Assembly (NCBI GenBank): GCA_910588405.1
Contig: CAJUPT010000017.1
Span: 1 to 56,816, forward strand
Direction of reading: 5' to 3'
Source of the DNA: an uncultured Lachnospiraceae bacterium
GTDB lineage: Bacteria > Bacillota > Clostridia > Lachnospirales > Lachnospiraceae
DNA length: 56,816 nucleotides
The position numbers were made by a program, and so were the translations under genes. Of this stretch, positions 24,401 through 32,208 are shown in pieces. How positions within the stretch are numbered: position 1 is the first letter of the stretch; each line of letters starts with the position of its first letter. Under the pieces are notes generated by a model. The model had not been told where the DNA came from. It worked only from the letters and a program-made list of their open reading frames with translations, and did not search any database.

Positions 24401-24434
24401 CGATGAGGTCTGTGAGGCCATTGCCAGGTTATAA
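21417..24434 (+). CDS. Membrane hybrid histidine kinase with REC and HPt domains
   Basis: 1005 residues. About five to six membrane helices (residues 1-160), a short coiled region, HisKA with phospho-His about 191 in SNVSHELRTP, and HATPase with GDVEKI, DTGIGM and GLGLGLPIA. Next comes a degenerate receiver-like part (about 415-540), then a true REC domain with Asp about 609 in IVFLDHMMPGFDG. A long basic and then acidic linker (about 680-885), with many ETDE/ADE units, leads to a C-terminal HPt domain with His about 951 in KVHALKST. This is a full multistep phosphorelay in one chain. The acidic linker is encoded by near-tandem repeats at 23870-24020. Confidence 0.92.
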   Translation: MRTKEETSIQLLLASIVTMFGVMLILVTVAMSWELWMVPVILIGNTMVWCLHIGRAGSATFYENLCAGLLMVGFFFFSVHKATLFEMPAVACMLILVFSMFNKKRLLYMTASLYVLVLLYHFFLLRTITYDMGAQELVRLGLGGTVVLGALIIAVYRINRRREIRKQYDSTLVLLEESGKQNAEFLSNVSHELRTPINMVLGISDVILEKEICPELRSDLESIKMAGKRLSNQINNMLDYTEIVEGTLIPAREPYMITSLLNDIITMTAMQGGKHDLEMVFDLDPMMPAVLVGDVEKISHVMKILLDNSIKFTENGGINVCVNVRQESYGVNLIIDVCDTGIGMTNSQLTQMCDDFYQADSGSGRFAGGLGLGLPIARGLLHAMGGFIHFDSKEQEGLRTRITIPQGVKDDSPALTISHPERLCIACYFRPERYNSEEVRGYYDNMILHMVEGLGIEGYQVHNFEGLQKVLDNHSVTHLFIAQSEYEENSFYYEELGCTLPVVVIAERDFLMSRDSRLMVIRKPFFALSVVNLLNGMIGENEFKEAQAAGRKPFSCESVHVLAVDDEEMNLVVAKGVLGSYGIQVDTCLSGKEAVERCACTRYDIVFLDHMMPGFDGVETLKRIRELNNGMYKELPIIALTANTISGAREMFRHEGFTEFIPKPIERAVLERVLRRVLPDESVQYAETPEKEVWSEKESDSQKERAQDGRGSEAARKGADSPGAAAIPNRPSILRRKRKKKKNNLNSDNISPNEAVLAQDEPEKEVLEKDGPGKAVPNIDEIIPEEAAPKNPSEEDIAGETVSAELSPDKAEKICEINETDETDVADKTDETDEADEVYETDEADEAYETGETDETDEADETDETDEDQIDEIEDEYEYDESAVGNRPAFSFVPLARIGVNIQLGLDYCCGEDDFYLEMLQMFYSQAEEKKMELESLYESANVEDYTVKVHALKSTSMTIGAETLAEQARLLEQAGKKKNMEYIRHGHPILLRLYDEVCEAIARL

Positions 24435-24458
24435 AGGAGGAACAGGAGGGAGTATGAG

Positions 24459-27158
24459 GTGTTGAAAAAGTGGTCTGACATTATTTTTAATCATAAAATC
24501 AGCCTGAGGGAACGTATGTTCCGCGTGGCCGCAAGCATCTGCATGGTCGCTCTGCTGATCATACTGCCTATGGGGAGAAACCTGATCAATCTGGGAATTC
24601 TGGCGATCAGTCTTATTGGTATGACATTGATCGTGAAAGTCAGTATTCGGAAGGAGTGCATTGACGCAGGAGCCACGGCTATTGCGCTGCTGCTGCTTTT
24701 GCTTTTTCCGATCAGCTTTTTCTCGGCAGGCGGATTTTATAGCGGGATGCCAGAGTGGTTTGTGCTCTGCTTCGTCTATATCAGCATTACTTTGGAGGGA
24801 AGTCGAAAGCGTTTTTTTTTCCTGCTTTGTATGGCGGAGACGTTTTGCTGTTATTATGTGGCCTTTTATTTCCCGGAGTATGTGGCTCAGAATACGGCCG
24901 GTCGTTCATTTTTCGATTCGGCGTTTTCGGTGGTGCTGGTAGGACTCTTGATCAGTATCCTGATGTCTTTGCTGAGCAGGCTCTATGAAGAGGAAAACGA
25001 GCTGGCCATACAGCAGAAGAAGGAGATCGAGGAACTGAATAAGGCGGAAAATAATTTTTTCACCAGTATGAGTCATGAGATCCGTACGCCGATCAATACG
25101 ATTATCGGGTTAAATGAAATTATTTTGCGGGGCGATATTCCCGAGGACGTGGCCGAGAACGCAAAAAATATTCAGAGTGCCAGTAAAATCCTGTTGACAC
25201 TGATTAACGATATTTTAGATTTGTCCAAAATCAAATCCGGGAGTATGGAAATTATCAGCGTCTCCTATGAGACAGGCGCTATGTTCTCTGAGATTGTCAA
25301 TATGATCTGGGTGAAAGCGAAGGAAAAGGGGCTGGAATTCCGTCTCCATGTGGACCCTTCGATTCCCAGTATGCTCTGCGGCGATGAGGTGCGCATCAAG
25401 CAGATTTTGATTAATCTGCTGAATAATGCGGTTAAATATACCAGCGAAGGCTCAGTTACCCTTTCCATTCGGTGCGAACGGCTGTCATTAAATCGGGTAC
25501 GTGTCTGGTATTCGGTGGAGGATACGGGCCAGGGCGTAAAAAAGGAAAATATTCCTTATATTTTTAACGCGTTTAAACGGGTGGACGAAGAGAAAAACCG
25601 CCATATCGAGGGAACCGGCCTGGGACTCAGCATCGTGCATCAGCTGGTGGAGCTGATGGGAGGAGAGATTAGCGTCAACAGCGTTTATACCAAAGGCTCT
25701 ACCTTTCTTGTGATGCTGGAGCAGGATATTGTGGATGTGAAAGAACTGGGAACCTTTACACTGGAATCCCGGGTAAGCGCCGGCAAGGGAGAACAGTACC
25801 GGCAGAGCTTTGAGGCGCCGGAGGCTCATATCCTGGTAGTGGATGATAATGAGATGAATCTGATGGTGGTGCGGAAACTGCTGACGGAGACAAAAATTCA
25901 GATCGATACGGTACTGAGCGCCGCCGAATGCCTGCGGTTGACGCAGACGCAGCATTATGACGCGATCCTGATGGATCATCTGATGCCGGAAATGGACGGA
26001 ATTCAGTGTCTTCATGCCTTGCGTAATCAGCCAGGCGGTTTGTGTCGGGATGTGCCGGTGATCGCGCTGACGGCCAATGCAGGGAGCGATAACCAGCAGA
26101 TTTATCGAAAGGAGGGCTTCAGCGGCTACTTGGCCAAACCGGTCAGCGGCGCTTTACTGGAGGCAAGTGTGCTGAGCATTTTGCCGAAAAAGCTGGTAAA
26201 ACTTAGCGAGGAGGCCATCCAGTCGGAGATCGGAAAAGACGTACTGATTTTCGAGCAGACACAAAGACGTTCTTTGATGATCACGACGGACAGTGTCTGC
26301 GATCTGCCGGAGGCGCTGATAAAGGAATTTGGTATTTCCGTATGCCCTTATTATATCCGTACGGATCAAGGACGCTTTCTGGATGAACAGGAGCTGAGAG
26401 CAGATGAGCTGCTGTCTCATATCGAGGCAGGAAATGACGGTTATTCTCAGCCGCCGGATGTGGAGGATTATGAGAGATTTTTTGCCGAAAGGCTGACAGA
26501 GGCCCAGAACGTGATACATATCGCTATGGCCAGGCATGCCAGTCAGGGGTATGCCAATGCCGTGGAAGCGGCAAAATCCTTTGAGAATGTCACGGTACTG
26601 GATTCCGGCCATCTTTCCAGCAGCATGGGGCTGGTGGTGCTCTATGCCGCTTCCATGGCGGAAAATCATATGGCGAAAACAGAGATCATCAGAACCGTGA
26701 AAAAGCTGCAGCGTTATATATCATCCGCCTTTATTATCGACAGCACCCATATGATGTGCCGGGCAGGACATATTTCCAAGCGGGTACAGGCAATCTGCGA
26801 TGCGCTGCTCCTGCATCCGATCATAATGCTTCGGAACAGTAAGATGGTGGTAAGCGGTGTGGAGATGGGTAGTTTTCTTCATGTGGCAAGACGTTATATC
26901 CGCAAGGTATTTGCGAATACGAGAAATATTGATAAACGCATTCTGTTTATCACTTATTCCGGAATGGAGGGGGAAAGCATCAGGCTGGTACAGGACCTGG
27001 TGCGGCAGTACTGCCCCTTTGAGCGTGTTTATGTACAGAAAGCGTCCTCTTCCATTACCTGTAATTGCGGCCCGAGATCCTTTGGACTGCTGTTTATGAG
27101 AGTTAATGGAGTGGAGGTTTCTTTTTCCGAGGCGTCGAGGCCCCAAGCTGTCGAATAA
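24459..27158 (+). CDS. Membrane histidine kinase-receiver protein with C-terminal DegV domain
   Basis: 899 residues. Six or so membrane helices (1-180), coiled linker, HisKA with His about 206 in SMSHEIRTPINT, HATPase with NLLNNAVKYT, VEDTGQGV and GTGLGLSIV, and REC with Asp about 506 in ILMDHLMPEMDG. From about residue 607 to the end comes a DegV domain: ITTDSVCDLPEALIKEFGI, 'YSQPPDVEDYERFF', 'TVLDSGHLSSSMGLVV'. DegV proteins bind fatty acids in a cleft, which suggests a lipid-responsive sensor or output. The usual SSxLSGTY loop reads MARHASQGYANA here. The start is GTG 24459 with AGGAGGG upstream, 24 nt after the previous kinase, so it is probably in the same operon. Confidence 0.88.
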   Translation: MLKKWSDIIFNHKISLRERMFRVAASICMVALLIILPMGRNLINLGILAISLIGMTLIVKVSIRKECIDAGATAIALLLLLLFPISFFSAGGFYSGMPEWFVLCFVYISITLEGSRKRFFFLLCMAETFCCYYVAFYFPEYVAQNTAGRSFFDSAFSVVLVGLLISILMSLLSRLYEEENELAIQQKKEIEELNKAENNFFTSMSHEIRTPINTIIGLNEIILRGDIPEDVAENAKNIQSASKILLTLINDILDLSKIKSGSMEIISVSYETGAMFSEIVNMIWVKAKEKGLEFRLHVDPSIPSMLCGDEVRIKQILINLLNNAVKYTSEGSVTLSIRCERLSLNRVRVWYSVEDTGQGVKKENIPYIFNAFKRVDEEKNRHIEGTGLGLSIVHQLVELMGGEISVNSVYTKGSTFLVMLEQDIVDVKELGTFTLESRVSAGKGEQYRQSFEAPEAHILVVDDNEMNLMVVRKLLTETKIQIDTVLSAAECLRLTQTQHYDAILMDHLMPEMDGIQCLHALRNQPGGLCRDVPVIALTANAGSDNQQIYRKEGFSGYLAKPVSGALLEASVLSILPKKLVKLSEEAIQSEIGKDVLIFEQTQRRSLMITTDSVCDLPEALIKEFGISVCPYYIRTDQGRFLDEQELRADELLSHIEAGNDGYSQPPDVEDYERFFAERLTEAQNVIHIAMARHASQGYANAVEAAKSFENVTVLDSGHLSSSMGLVVLYAASMAENHMAKTEIIRTVKKLQRYISSAFIIDSTHMMCRAGHISKRVQAICDALLLHPIIMLRNSKMVVSGVEMGSFLHVARRYIRKVFANTRNIDKRILFITYSGMEGESIRLVQDLVRQYCPFERVYVQKASSSITCNCGPRSFGLLFMRVNGVEVSFSEASRPQAVE

Positions 27159-27234
27159 TGGGCTGTATGGGGTGTTGGTCCAAGGAGTGTCGATGGATGG
27201 CAGGGATGCGGAAAAACTAGAAAAAAGTATAAAA

Positions 27235-27264
27235 TTGACAGTCTCTGACGGCGCATGATATGAT
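27235..27264 (+). promoter_or_regulatory. Promoter of UroD-family gene
   Basis: TTGACA (27235-27240), 18-bp spacer, TATGAT (27259-27264), about 60 bp upstream of the start codon. The gene therefore has its own promoter, separate from the kinase cassette. Confidence 0.75.
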
Positions 27265-27330
27265 GGAGACATCATATATGAGGGTTAAGATACCAGATAC
27301 TATACTTACAAAAAGGAGGTTAAACTGCAA

Positions 27331-28353
27331 ATGTCAAAGCTTACGCCAAAAGAAAATTATATGCGTATGGCAAGAGGAGAGATGCCTGAGAGCATTCCGG
27401 TGTACGGGTATGCGAAGATGGGCGACAAGGACCCGGACACGGTGCTGCTGGCGCCCTCCTGTCTGGGCACATACAGAGGACCCCAGGGCGGTGTGGACCC
27501 GTTCGGCGTTAGGTATGTTGCGAATGAGGAGACCGGCTTTGCGTCCATGCCGGATACCAGCTTTCATATTCTGGACGATATCACCAAGTGGCGGGATGTG
27601 ATTAAGAAACCGGATTTCTCCGATGTGGACTGGGAGACAATGGCGAAAAAAGACATCGAGGCACTGGGGATTGACAGGGAAAAGACTGCAATTATGGGGT
27701 GCTCCCTCTGTGAATTTTTCCAGCCCCTGATGGGTATGATGGGGTTTGTGGAAGGATTGTGCGCCATTGCTGAGGAGCCGGACGAGGTGGCCGAGCTTTT
27801 TGATATGATGTGCGATGTGGCTGTGGAGCTGACCAAAAAGATGCTCTATTATTATAAGCCGGATATCTGGAACTTTGGCGACGACTCCGCTACGAAGCTG
27901 AATCCTTTTATCTCACCAAAGCAGTTCCGGGAGCTTTTGGTTCCCCGTTATAAGAGAGTGACGGATATTGTCAGGGAATACGACATACCCATCGATTACC
28001 ATAACTGCGGACGCTGTGAGGATTTCCTGGATGATATGGTAAATGTCTGTGGTATCAGCATATGGAATCCTGCCCAGACCACCAATGACCTGCTGGCCGT
28101 GAAGAAAAAATTTGGCAGAAAGCTGGCGGTTGTAGGCGGATACGATTTCGTGATGCCTGTTACTTATCCGGACGTGGACGAGGAATATGTGAGAAGTTCC
28201 GTGCGGGAGGCCATCGATCGATATGCGCCCGGCGGCGGTTATGGCTTCTGCGGCGGCGTTCCGGGAAGAATCGACGATCCGGCGGTTATGAAAATCAATA
28301 TGTGGATTGCCGACGAAGTGGAGACATATGGAAAAGACTATTACCTGCGGTAA
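27331..28353 (+). CDS. Uroporphyrinogen decarboxylase-family protein
   Basis: 340 residues, cytosolic TIM-barrel of the UroD/MtaA/CmuA superfamily. The HNCGRCEDFLDDMV segment (about residue 228 on) and the late GFCGGVPGR offer the His-x-Cys and Cys residues that bind zinc in methyltransferase members. Haem-type UroD arginines are not evident, so a corrinoid- or thiol-linked methyl transfer, or another small-molecule reaction, is more likely than haem synthesis. No corrinoid protein is adjacent. AAAGGAGG precedes ATG 27331. A hairpin follows the stop codon, so it is probably transcribed alone. Confidence 0.8.
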   Translation: MSKLTPKENYMRMARGEMPESIPVYGYAKMGDKDPDTVLLAPSCLGTYRGPQGGVDPFGVRYVANEETGFASMPDTSFHILDDITKWRDVIKKPDFSDVDWETMAKKDIEALGIDREKTAIMGCSLCEFFQPLMGMMGFVEGLCAIAEEPDEVAELFDMMCDVAVELTKKMLYYYKPDIWNFGDDSATKLNPFISPKQFRELLVPRYKRVTDIVREYDIPIDYHNCGRCEDFLDDMVNVCGISIWNPAQTTNDLLAVKKKFGRKLAVVGGYDFVMPVTYPDVDEEYVRSSVREAIDRYAPGGGYGFCGGVPGRIDDPAVMKINMWIADEVETYGKDYYLR

Positions 28354-28386
28354 TGCGGTCCTTTTCTTGTAGAAACTGCAAGAATG

Positions 28387-28443
28387 CGCCCCTTCGAAAG
28401 AGACGATATCAGGAGTATTTCGTGTCCTTCGGAGGGGTGTTTG
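28387..28443 (+). terminator. Hairpin after UroD-family gene
   Basis: CGCCCCTTCGAA (28387-28398) pairs with TTCGGAGGGGTG (28428-28439) with two wobbles, followed by TTT. Probable terminator between the UroD gene and the sugar operon. Confidence 0.6.
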
Positions 28444-28469
28444 CGTCGTGAAAATTCCACAATCCTTCA

Positions 28470-28499
28470 TTGACAGTTTGCTGTTTTTTATGTTACTAT
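28470..28499 (+). promoter_or_regulatory. Promoter of sugar operon
   Basis: TTGACA (28470-28475), 18-bp spacer, TACTAT (28494-28499), about 90 bp upstream of the PfkB-family gene. Confidence 0.6.
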
Positions 28500-28587
28500 T
28501 ATATAACAATATAACATATTTATATTAGAAAAATGTATAAAAATACAAGATAAATAGAGATAACTATACAGGAAGGGAGTCTGCATA

Positions 28588-29526
28588 ATGGATCTGTACA
28601 GTATCGGTGAGATGGTGATTGACTTTACGCCTGGCAGGGAGCCTGCCAGTTATATCAGAAATCCCGGCGGAGCGCCTGCGAATGTGGCGATTGCCATGGC
28701 GAAAAACGGTTTGGAGACGGGAATGTGCTGCTCTTTGGGAGACGATGATTTCGGGCGGTTTCTGAAAGAAACCCTGGAGGCGCACAAGGTGCGCTGCATC
28801 ATCCCCAAGCTGTGTGAGGAGGCGGTTACTACCATGGCTTTTGTAACCCTTTCCCCGGATGGCGACCGTTCCTTTACCTTTGCCAGAAAGCCCGGCGCAG
28901 ATATGTTTATCCGTGAGGAGGATGTGCGCGAGGAGGATATTAAAGACAGTGTAATGATCCATGCCGGCTCCTGTTCTATGTCTGCGTCTCCGGCGGCGGA
29001 GGCTACGGTCCGCGCACTGCGGCTGGGCCGGGAGATGGGAAAGCTGGTCAGCTTTGACGTGAATTATCGGGATGTGATGTGGAAAGGGGACCAGGACGCC
29101 TGTGCGGCGAAAGTGATGGAGGTCCTGCCCTATGTGGATCTGGTGAAGATTTCCGACGCGGAGGCGGGGATGCTTGGCGGTGAGGCGAATATTCCCGAAG
29201 TGATGAAGCGGTTTGGGCTGACCGTGGTGGTGGAGACTATGGGCGGCGACGGCGCGAAGTGCTATTTTAACGATAAGGTGCTGTTTGGCGCTGCTGTTAA
29301 GGGAAACTGCGTGGACGCCACAGGCGCCGGAGACGCCTTCTGGGGAGGCTTTTTGTCCTATCTGCGGCTTCAGGACATCTCGGAGGCCGGACAGCTTACG
29401 GAAGAGATCCTGACAGCGGCTCTGGCTTATGGTAACGCGGCAGGCGGAATTTGCGTGCAGGGGATGGGAGCGATTCCTTCCTTGCCTACCAGACAGCAGA
29501 TCGAGGCGCAGCTGGCGGCGAACTGA
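28588..29526 (+). CDS. PfkB-family carbohydrate kinase (fructokinase-like)
   Basis: 312 residues. The N-terminal substrate motif IRNPGGAPANVAIAMAKNG and the C-terminal DATGAGDAFWGGF (anion hole and catalytic Asp) are complete. Closest in style to fructokinases and other ketohexokinases. It is the first gene of an operon with an Rpe/AlsE-type epimerase, a SIS isomerase, a lyxose isomerase and an RbsABC-like importer. It probably phosphorylates the imported or isomerised ketose at C6; the exact sugar is inferred. Confidence 0.9.
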   Translation: MDLYSIGEMVIDFTPGREPASYIRNPGGAPANVAIAMAKNGLETGMCCSLGDDDFGRFLKETLEAHKVRCIIPKLCEEAVTTMAFVTLSPDGDRSFTFARKPGADMFIREEDVREEDIKDSVMIHAGSCSMSASPAAEATVRALRLGREMGKLVSFDVNYRDVMWKGDQDACAAKVMEVLPYVDLVKISDAEAGMLGGEANIPEVMKRFGLTVVVETMGGDGAKCYFNDKVLFGAAVKGNCVDATGAGDAFWGGFLSYLRLQDISEAGQLTEEILTAALAYGNAAGGICVQGMGAIPSLPTRQQIEAQLAAN

Positions 29527-29567
29527 TATTATATTGTTGATTTATTATAGAAAGGTACCATACGTAT

Positions 29568-30266
29568 ATGGATAATATTTGGAACAGCCCCTGCGTGTTT
29601 ACCCCCTCTCTGATCTGTCTGGATCTGTGCAATCTGGAGCGGGACGTCAAGGTGCTGGAGCAGAATCAGATTAGGATGCTTCATGTGGATATTCTGGACG
29701 GGCATTTCAGTCCCAGTATGCCACTGGGACTGGATACGGTACGTCAGCTCCGGGATAAGACGGATCTTCCCTTTGACTGCCATGTGATGGTGACGGAGCA
29801 GGATTATTTTATAGACGAGCTTTTGGATATCGGCGTACAGCAGATTGTGTTTCACGCTGAGACCGAGCCCCATATCGACGGGATGTTAAACCGCGTTCAC
29901 GCCAGAAACGTGAGGGCGGGCGTGGCCCTGCGGCCTGCTACGCCACTGTCAGCATTAGATTATGTGCTGGAAAAATGCGATACGGTGCTTCTGATGCTGA
30001 TTAATCCGGGCTATGCCTTTGTAAAAGGGGAAAAGCAGGTGGCCTATGCGGACCGGAAGATCAGAGAGCTGCGGCAGATGATCGACGGCCGGGGGTTGGA
30101 CACGAAGATCGAGCTGGACGGCCGGATTTCCCCGGATAATATCCGTACTTACGGGAAGGATACGGCGGATTACTTTGTGGTGGGCAGCACCTGTATCAAG
30201 CGGGATCGTCTGGGGGAGAGCCTGCAGGAATTAAACCGGCTGCGGGGCGATGTACTGGGCGTTTAA
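29568..30266 (+). CDS. Ribulose-phosphate / allulose-6-phosphate 3-epimerase family
   Basis: 232-residue TIM barrel. Conserved metal and acid-base residues appear in FTPSLICLDL, MLHVDILDGHFSPSMPLG, FDCHVMV and the C-terminal KIELDGRIS (Asp) plus VVGSTCI phosphate loop. Housekeeping Rpe usually reads SAD near the N-terminus and GGI at the phosphate loop; the differences and the operon context favour an AlsE-like enzyme acting on a 3-epimeric hexulose-6-phosphate. It starts 42 bp after the kinase. Confidence 0.85.
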   Translation: MDNIWNSPCVFTPSLICLDLCNLERDVKVLEQNQIRMLHVDILDGHFSPSMPLGLDTVRQLRDKTDLPFDCHVMVTEQDYFIDELLDIGVQQIVFHAETEPHIDGMLNRVHARNVRAGVALRPATPLSALDYVLEKCDTVLLMLINPGYAFVKGEKQVAYADRKIRELRQMIDGRGLDTKIELDGRISPDNIRTYGKDTADYFVVGSTCIKRDRLGESLQELNRLRGDVLGV

Positions 30267-30352
30267 GAGCGAAATCCTGCGCAAAATGGCAGAGTTGATG
30301 TTCCGGCCTGCCCGGATCAGGAATTTGTTATTAAAAATTTTGTAAAAACTAA

Positions 30353-30394
30353 ATAAGTTTTGGCTCTGAAAAATAAGATAAGTTTTGGTTCTGA
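30353..30394. promoter_or_regulatory. Direct repeat pair upstream of SIS gene
   Basis: ATAAGTTTTGGCTCTGA (30353-30369) and ATAAGTTTTGGTTCTGA (30378-30394): 17-bp copies, one mismatch, 25 bp apart (over two helical turns). They lie in the only gap of about 180 bp in the early operon, so they could be an operator for an internal promoter. Confidence 0.55.
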
Positions 30395-30443
30395 CTGAAC
30401 TAAAATCTGTTGTGGTTTACAGTCAGATCGGGAGGCGATGAAG

Positions 30444-31022
30444 ATGAGCAATGAATTTGCGAAACAGTACCAGGCGGACTGTGCCGCTGTTTTAGACGAG
30501 CTGGGCCGGACGCTCGCCAGTATCGATCCGGCGTCACTGGAACGTCTGGCAGACGAGATATTGAAAGCGGAGCAGGTATTTTTTGTCGGCGTGGGCAGGG
30601 TTCTGTTAAGCTTGCAGTCGGTGTGCAAGCGGCTGGCCCATCTGGGAATTAAAGCTCACTATGTGGGGGAGATTACGGAACCGGCCATAACAAAGGATGA
30701 CCTTCTGATTGTGGGCTCCGGTTCGGGCGCATCCCTGTTTCCTCTGGGGATCGCGAAAAAGGCCCGCAGCGCCGTGGACTGCCGGATCGTACATATCGGT
30801 TCCAATCCAAACAGCGAGATGAAGAAGATCTGTGACTTTATGGTCCGGATTCCTGTCCGCACCAAGTTTTATCTGGAAGACGAGATCGATTCCTGCCAGC
30901 CGATGACTTCGCTGTTTGAGCAGTCGCTGCTGTTGGTGGGGGATATTCTGGCGAAGATGATCATCGAACGGCAGAACCTGGATATGAAGGGGCTGTGGCA
31001 GTACCATGCCAATTTAGAGTGA
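30444..31022 (+). CDS. SIS-domain sugar isomerase (6-phospho-3-hexuloisomerase-like)
   Basis: 192 residues, one SIS domain: FFVGVGRVLLSLQSVCKRLA, LIVGSGSGASLF and a late MTSLFEQSLLL. The length and 'FxGxGRS-like' start match the HxlB group, which converts 3-hexulose-6-phosphates to fructose-6-phosphate. ATG 30444 is chosen over 30438 because GGGAGG then lies 8 nt upstream. It sits next to an Rpe-fold epimerase, the same pairing of folds as in the ribulose monophosphate route, but the neighbour does not look like a formaldehyde-fixing synthase. Confidence 0.82.
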   Translation: MSNEFAKQYQADCAAVLDELGRTLASIDPASLERLADEILKAEQVFFVGVGRVLLSLQSVCKRLAHLGIKAHYVGEITEPAITKDDLLIVGSGSGASLFPLGIAKKARSAVDCRIVHIGSNPNSEMKKICDFMVRIPVRTKFYLEDEIDSCQPMTSLFEQSLLLVGDILAKMIIERQNLDMKGLWQYHANLE

Positions 31023-31100
31023 GCAGGGTAGTTTGAAGAAACGGCGGCCATGTGAAATGTCCTATTGACAGCTGGTATATACGCCGGAAAAGAGGAAACG

Positions 31101-32156
31101 ATGAAAAAAGAGGAATTGCTCAGGCGGGTGGGCAGCATGCAGCAGCTGGCATATGTTCGTCCCGTTACATATAGCGAGGGGCGCGCTTCGGGCCTGAAAG
31201 CTTATGAAGTGAAAAACGGCCCGTTACATTATAAAGTGCTTGCGGACAAATGCCTGGATGTGGAGGAGTTCACTTATAAAGGTGTTGGATTTAACTTCCT
31301 TTCCAAACCCGGGCTGCAGGGCCGGAATCACTATGACACGAATGGTCAGGAAGCCCAGCGAAGCATTATGGGCGGTCTGTTCTTTACCGCCGGGCTGGAA
31401 AATATCTGCGCGCCCTGCCGTTTAAATGAAAAGGATTACCCCATGCACGGCAGAATCCGTACCACGCCGGCAGAGCATTTGCAGGCGGACGGCGTATGGG
31501 AGGAAGCTGACTATGTGCTGCGGGTAAGCGGCGAGATGCGGGAGGCGGAGCTGTTTGGGGAGAATATGGTCCTGCGCCGCAGCATCGAGACCCGGTATGG
31601 GGAGGCGTCCGTTACGGTGACGGACAGAATCGAAAACCAGTCTTACCGCCCTGAACCGCTGATGCTGCTCTACCATATTAATATCGGTTATCCGCTGCTG
31701 GACGAGGGAACAGAACTGCTGGCGCCTACCCGTTCCGTAAAAGCAAGGGACAAGGCTTCGGAAGGTCATGAATCCGGCTGGAACCGGATGGACGGGCCGA
31801 AGGACAATGAACCGGAATATGTGTTTATCCATGATCTGGCCAGGACAAAGGGCGACCGGACCCTGGTCTGCGTGCTGAACGAGAAGCTTTCTCTGGGGCT
31901 TCGGCTGGAATTTTCCTGTAAGAACCTGCCTTACTTTATGGAGTGGAAATCCACGGCGTCAGGAGATTACGTGCTGGGGCTGGAGCCTGCGAATTCCAGC
32001 GTTTACGGCAGGCCGTTCCATGAAACGGAAGGGACGCTGCATCATCTGCCGCCCTTCGGCACGGAAACCAATGTGCTGAAATTTTCCGTTCTGGACGGAA
32101 CGGAGGCGCTTGCGGCCGCCAGAAAAGAAGTGGCGGATATTCTGGCGCAAAAGTAG
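31101..32156 (+). CDS. DUF4432 / aldose 1-epimerase family protein
   Basis: About 351 residues from ATG 31101 (AGAGGAAACG upstream; the in-frame TTG 31065 lacks a site). Beta-rich galactose-mutarotase-like fold: GLKAYEVKNG, LADKCLDVEEFTYKGVGFNF, GGLFFTAGLENI, MHGRI, YHINIGYPLLDEG and LEPAN. These match DUF4432 proteins, which occur in many rare-sugar operons and interconvert anomers or related forms of a sugar. Cytosolic, no signal peptide. Confidence 0.82.
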   Translation: MKKEELLRRVGSMQQLAYVRPVTYSEGRASGLKAYEVKNGPLHYKVLADKCLDVEEFTYKGVGFNFLSKPGLQGRNHYDTNGQEAQRSIMGGLFFTAGLENICAPCRLNEKDYPMHGRIRTTPAEHLQADGVWEEADYVLRVSGEMREAELFGENMVLRRSIETRYGEASVTVTDRIENQSYRPEPLMLLYHINIGYPLLDEGTELLAPTRSVKARDKASEGHESGWNRMDGPKDNEPEYVFIHDLARTKGDRTLVCVLNEKLSLGLRLEFSCKNLPYFMEWKSTASGDYVLGLEPANSSVYGRPFHETEGTLHHLPPFGTETNVLKFSVLDGTEALAAARKEVADILAQK

Positions 32157-32208
32157 TGTCAAAAAAATAATAAAAAATGATATATCGTTTGGGAAAGGAG
32201 ATTCTTTC

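Noticed and set aside
29568..31022. Ribulose monophosphate (formaldehyde) pathway from the Rpe-like plus HxlB-like pair
   Set aside because: The Rpe-like protein has epimerase motifs (HVDILDGHFSPSMPLG, DCHVMV), not those of hexulose-phosphate synthase.
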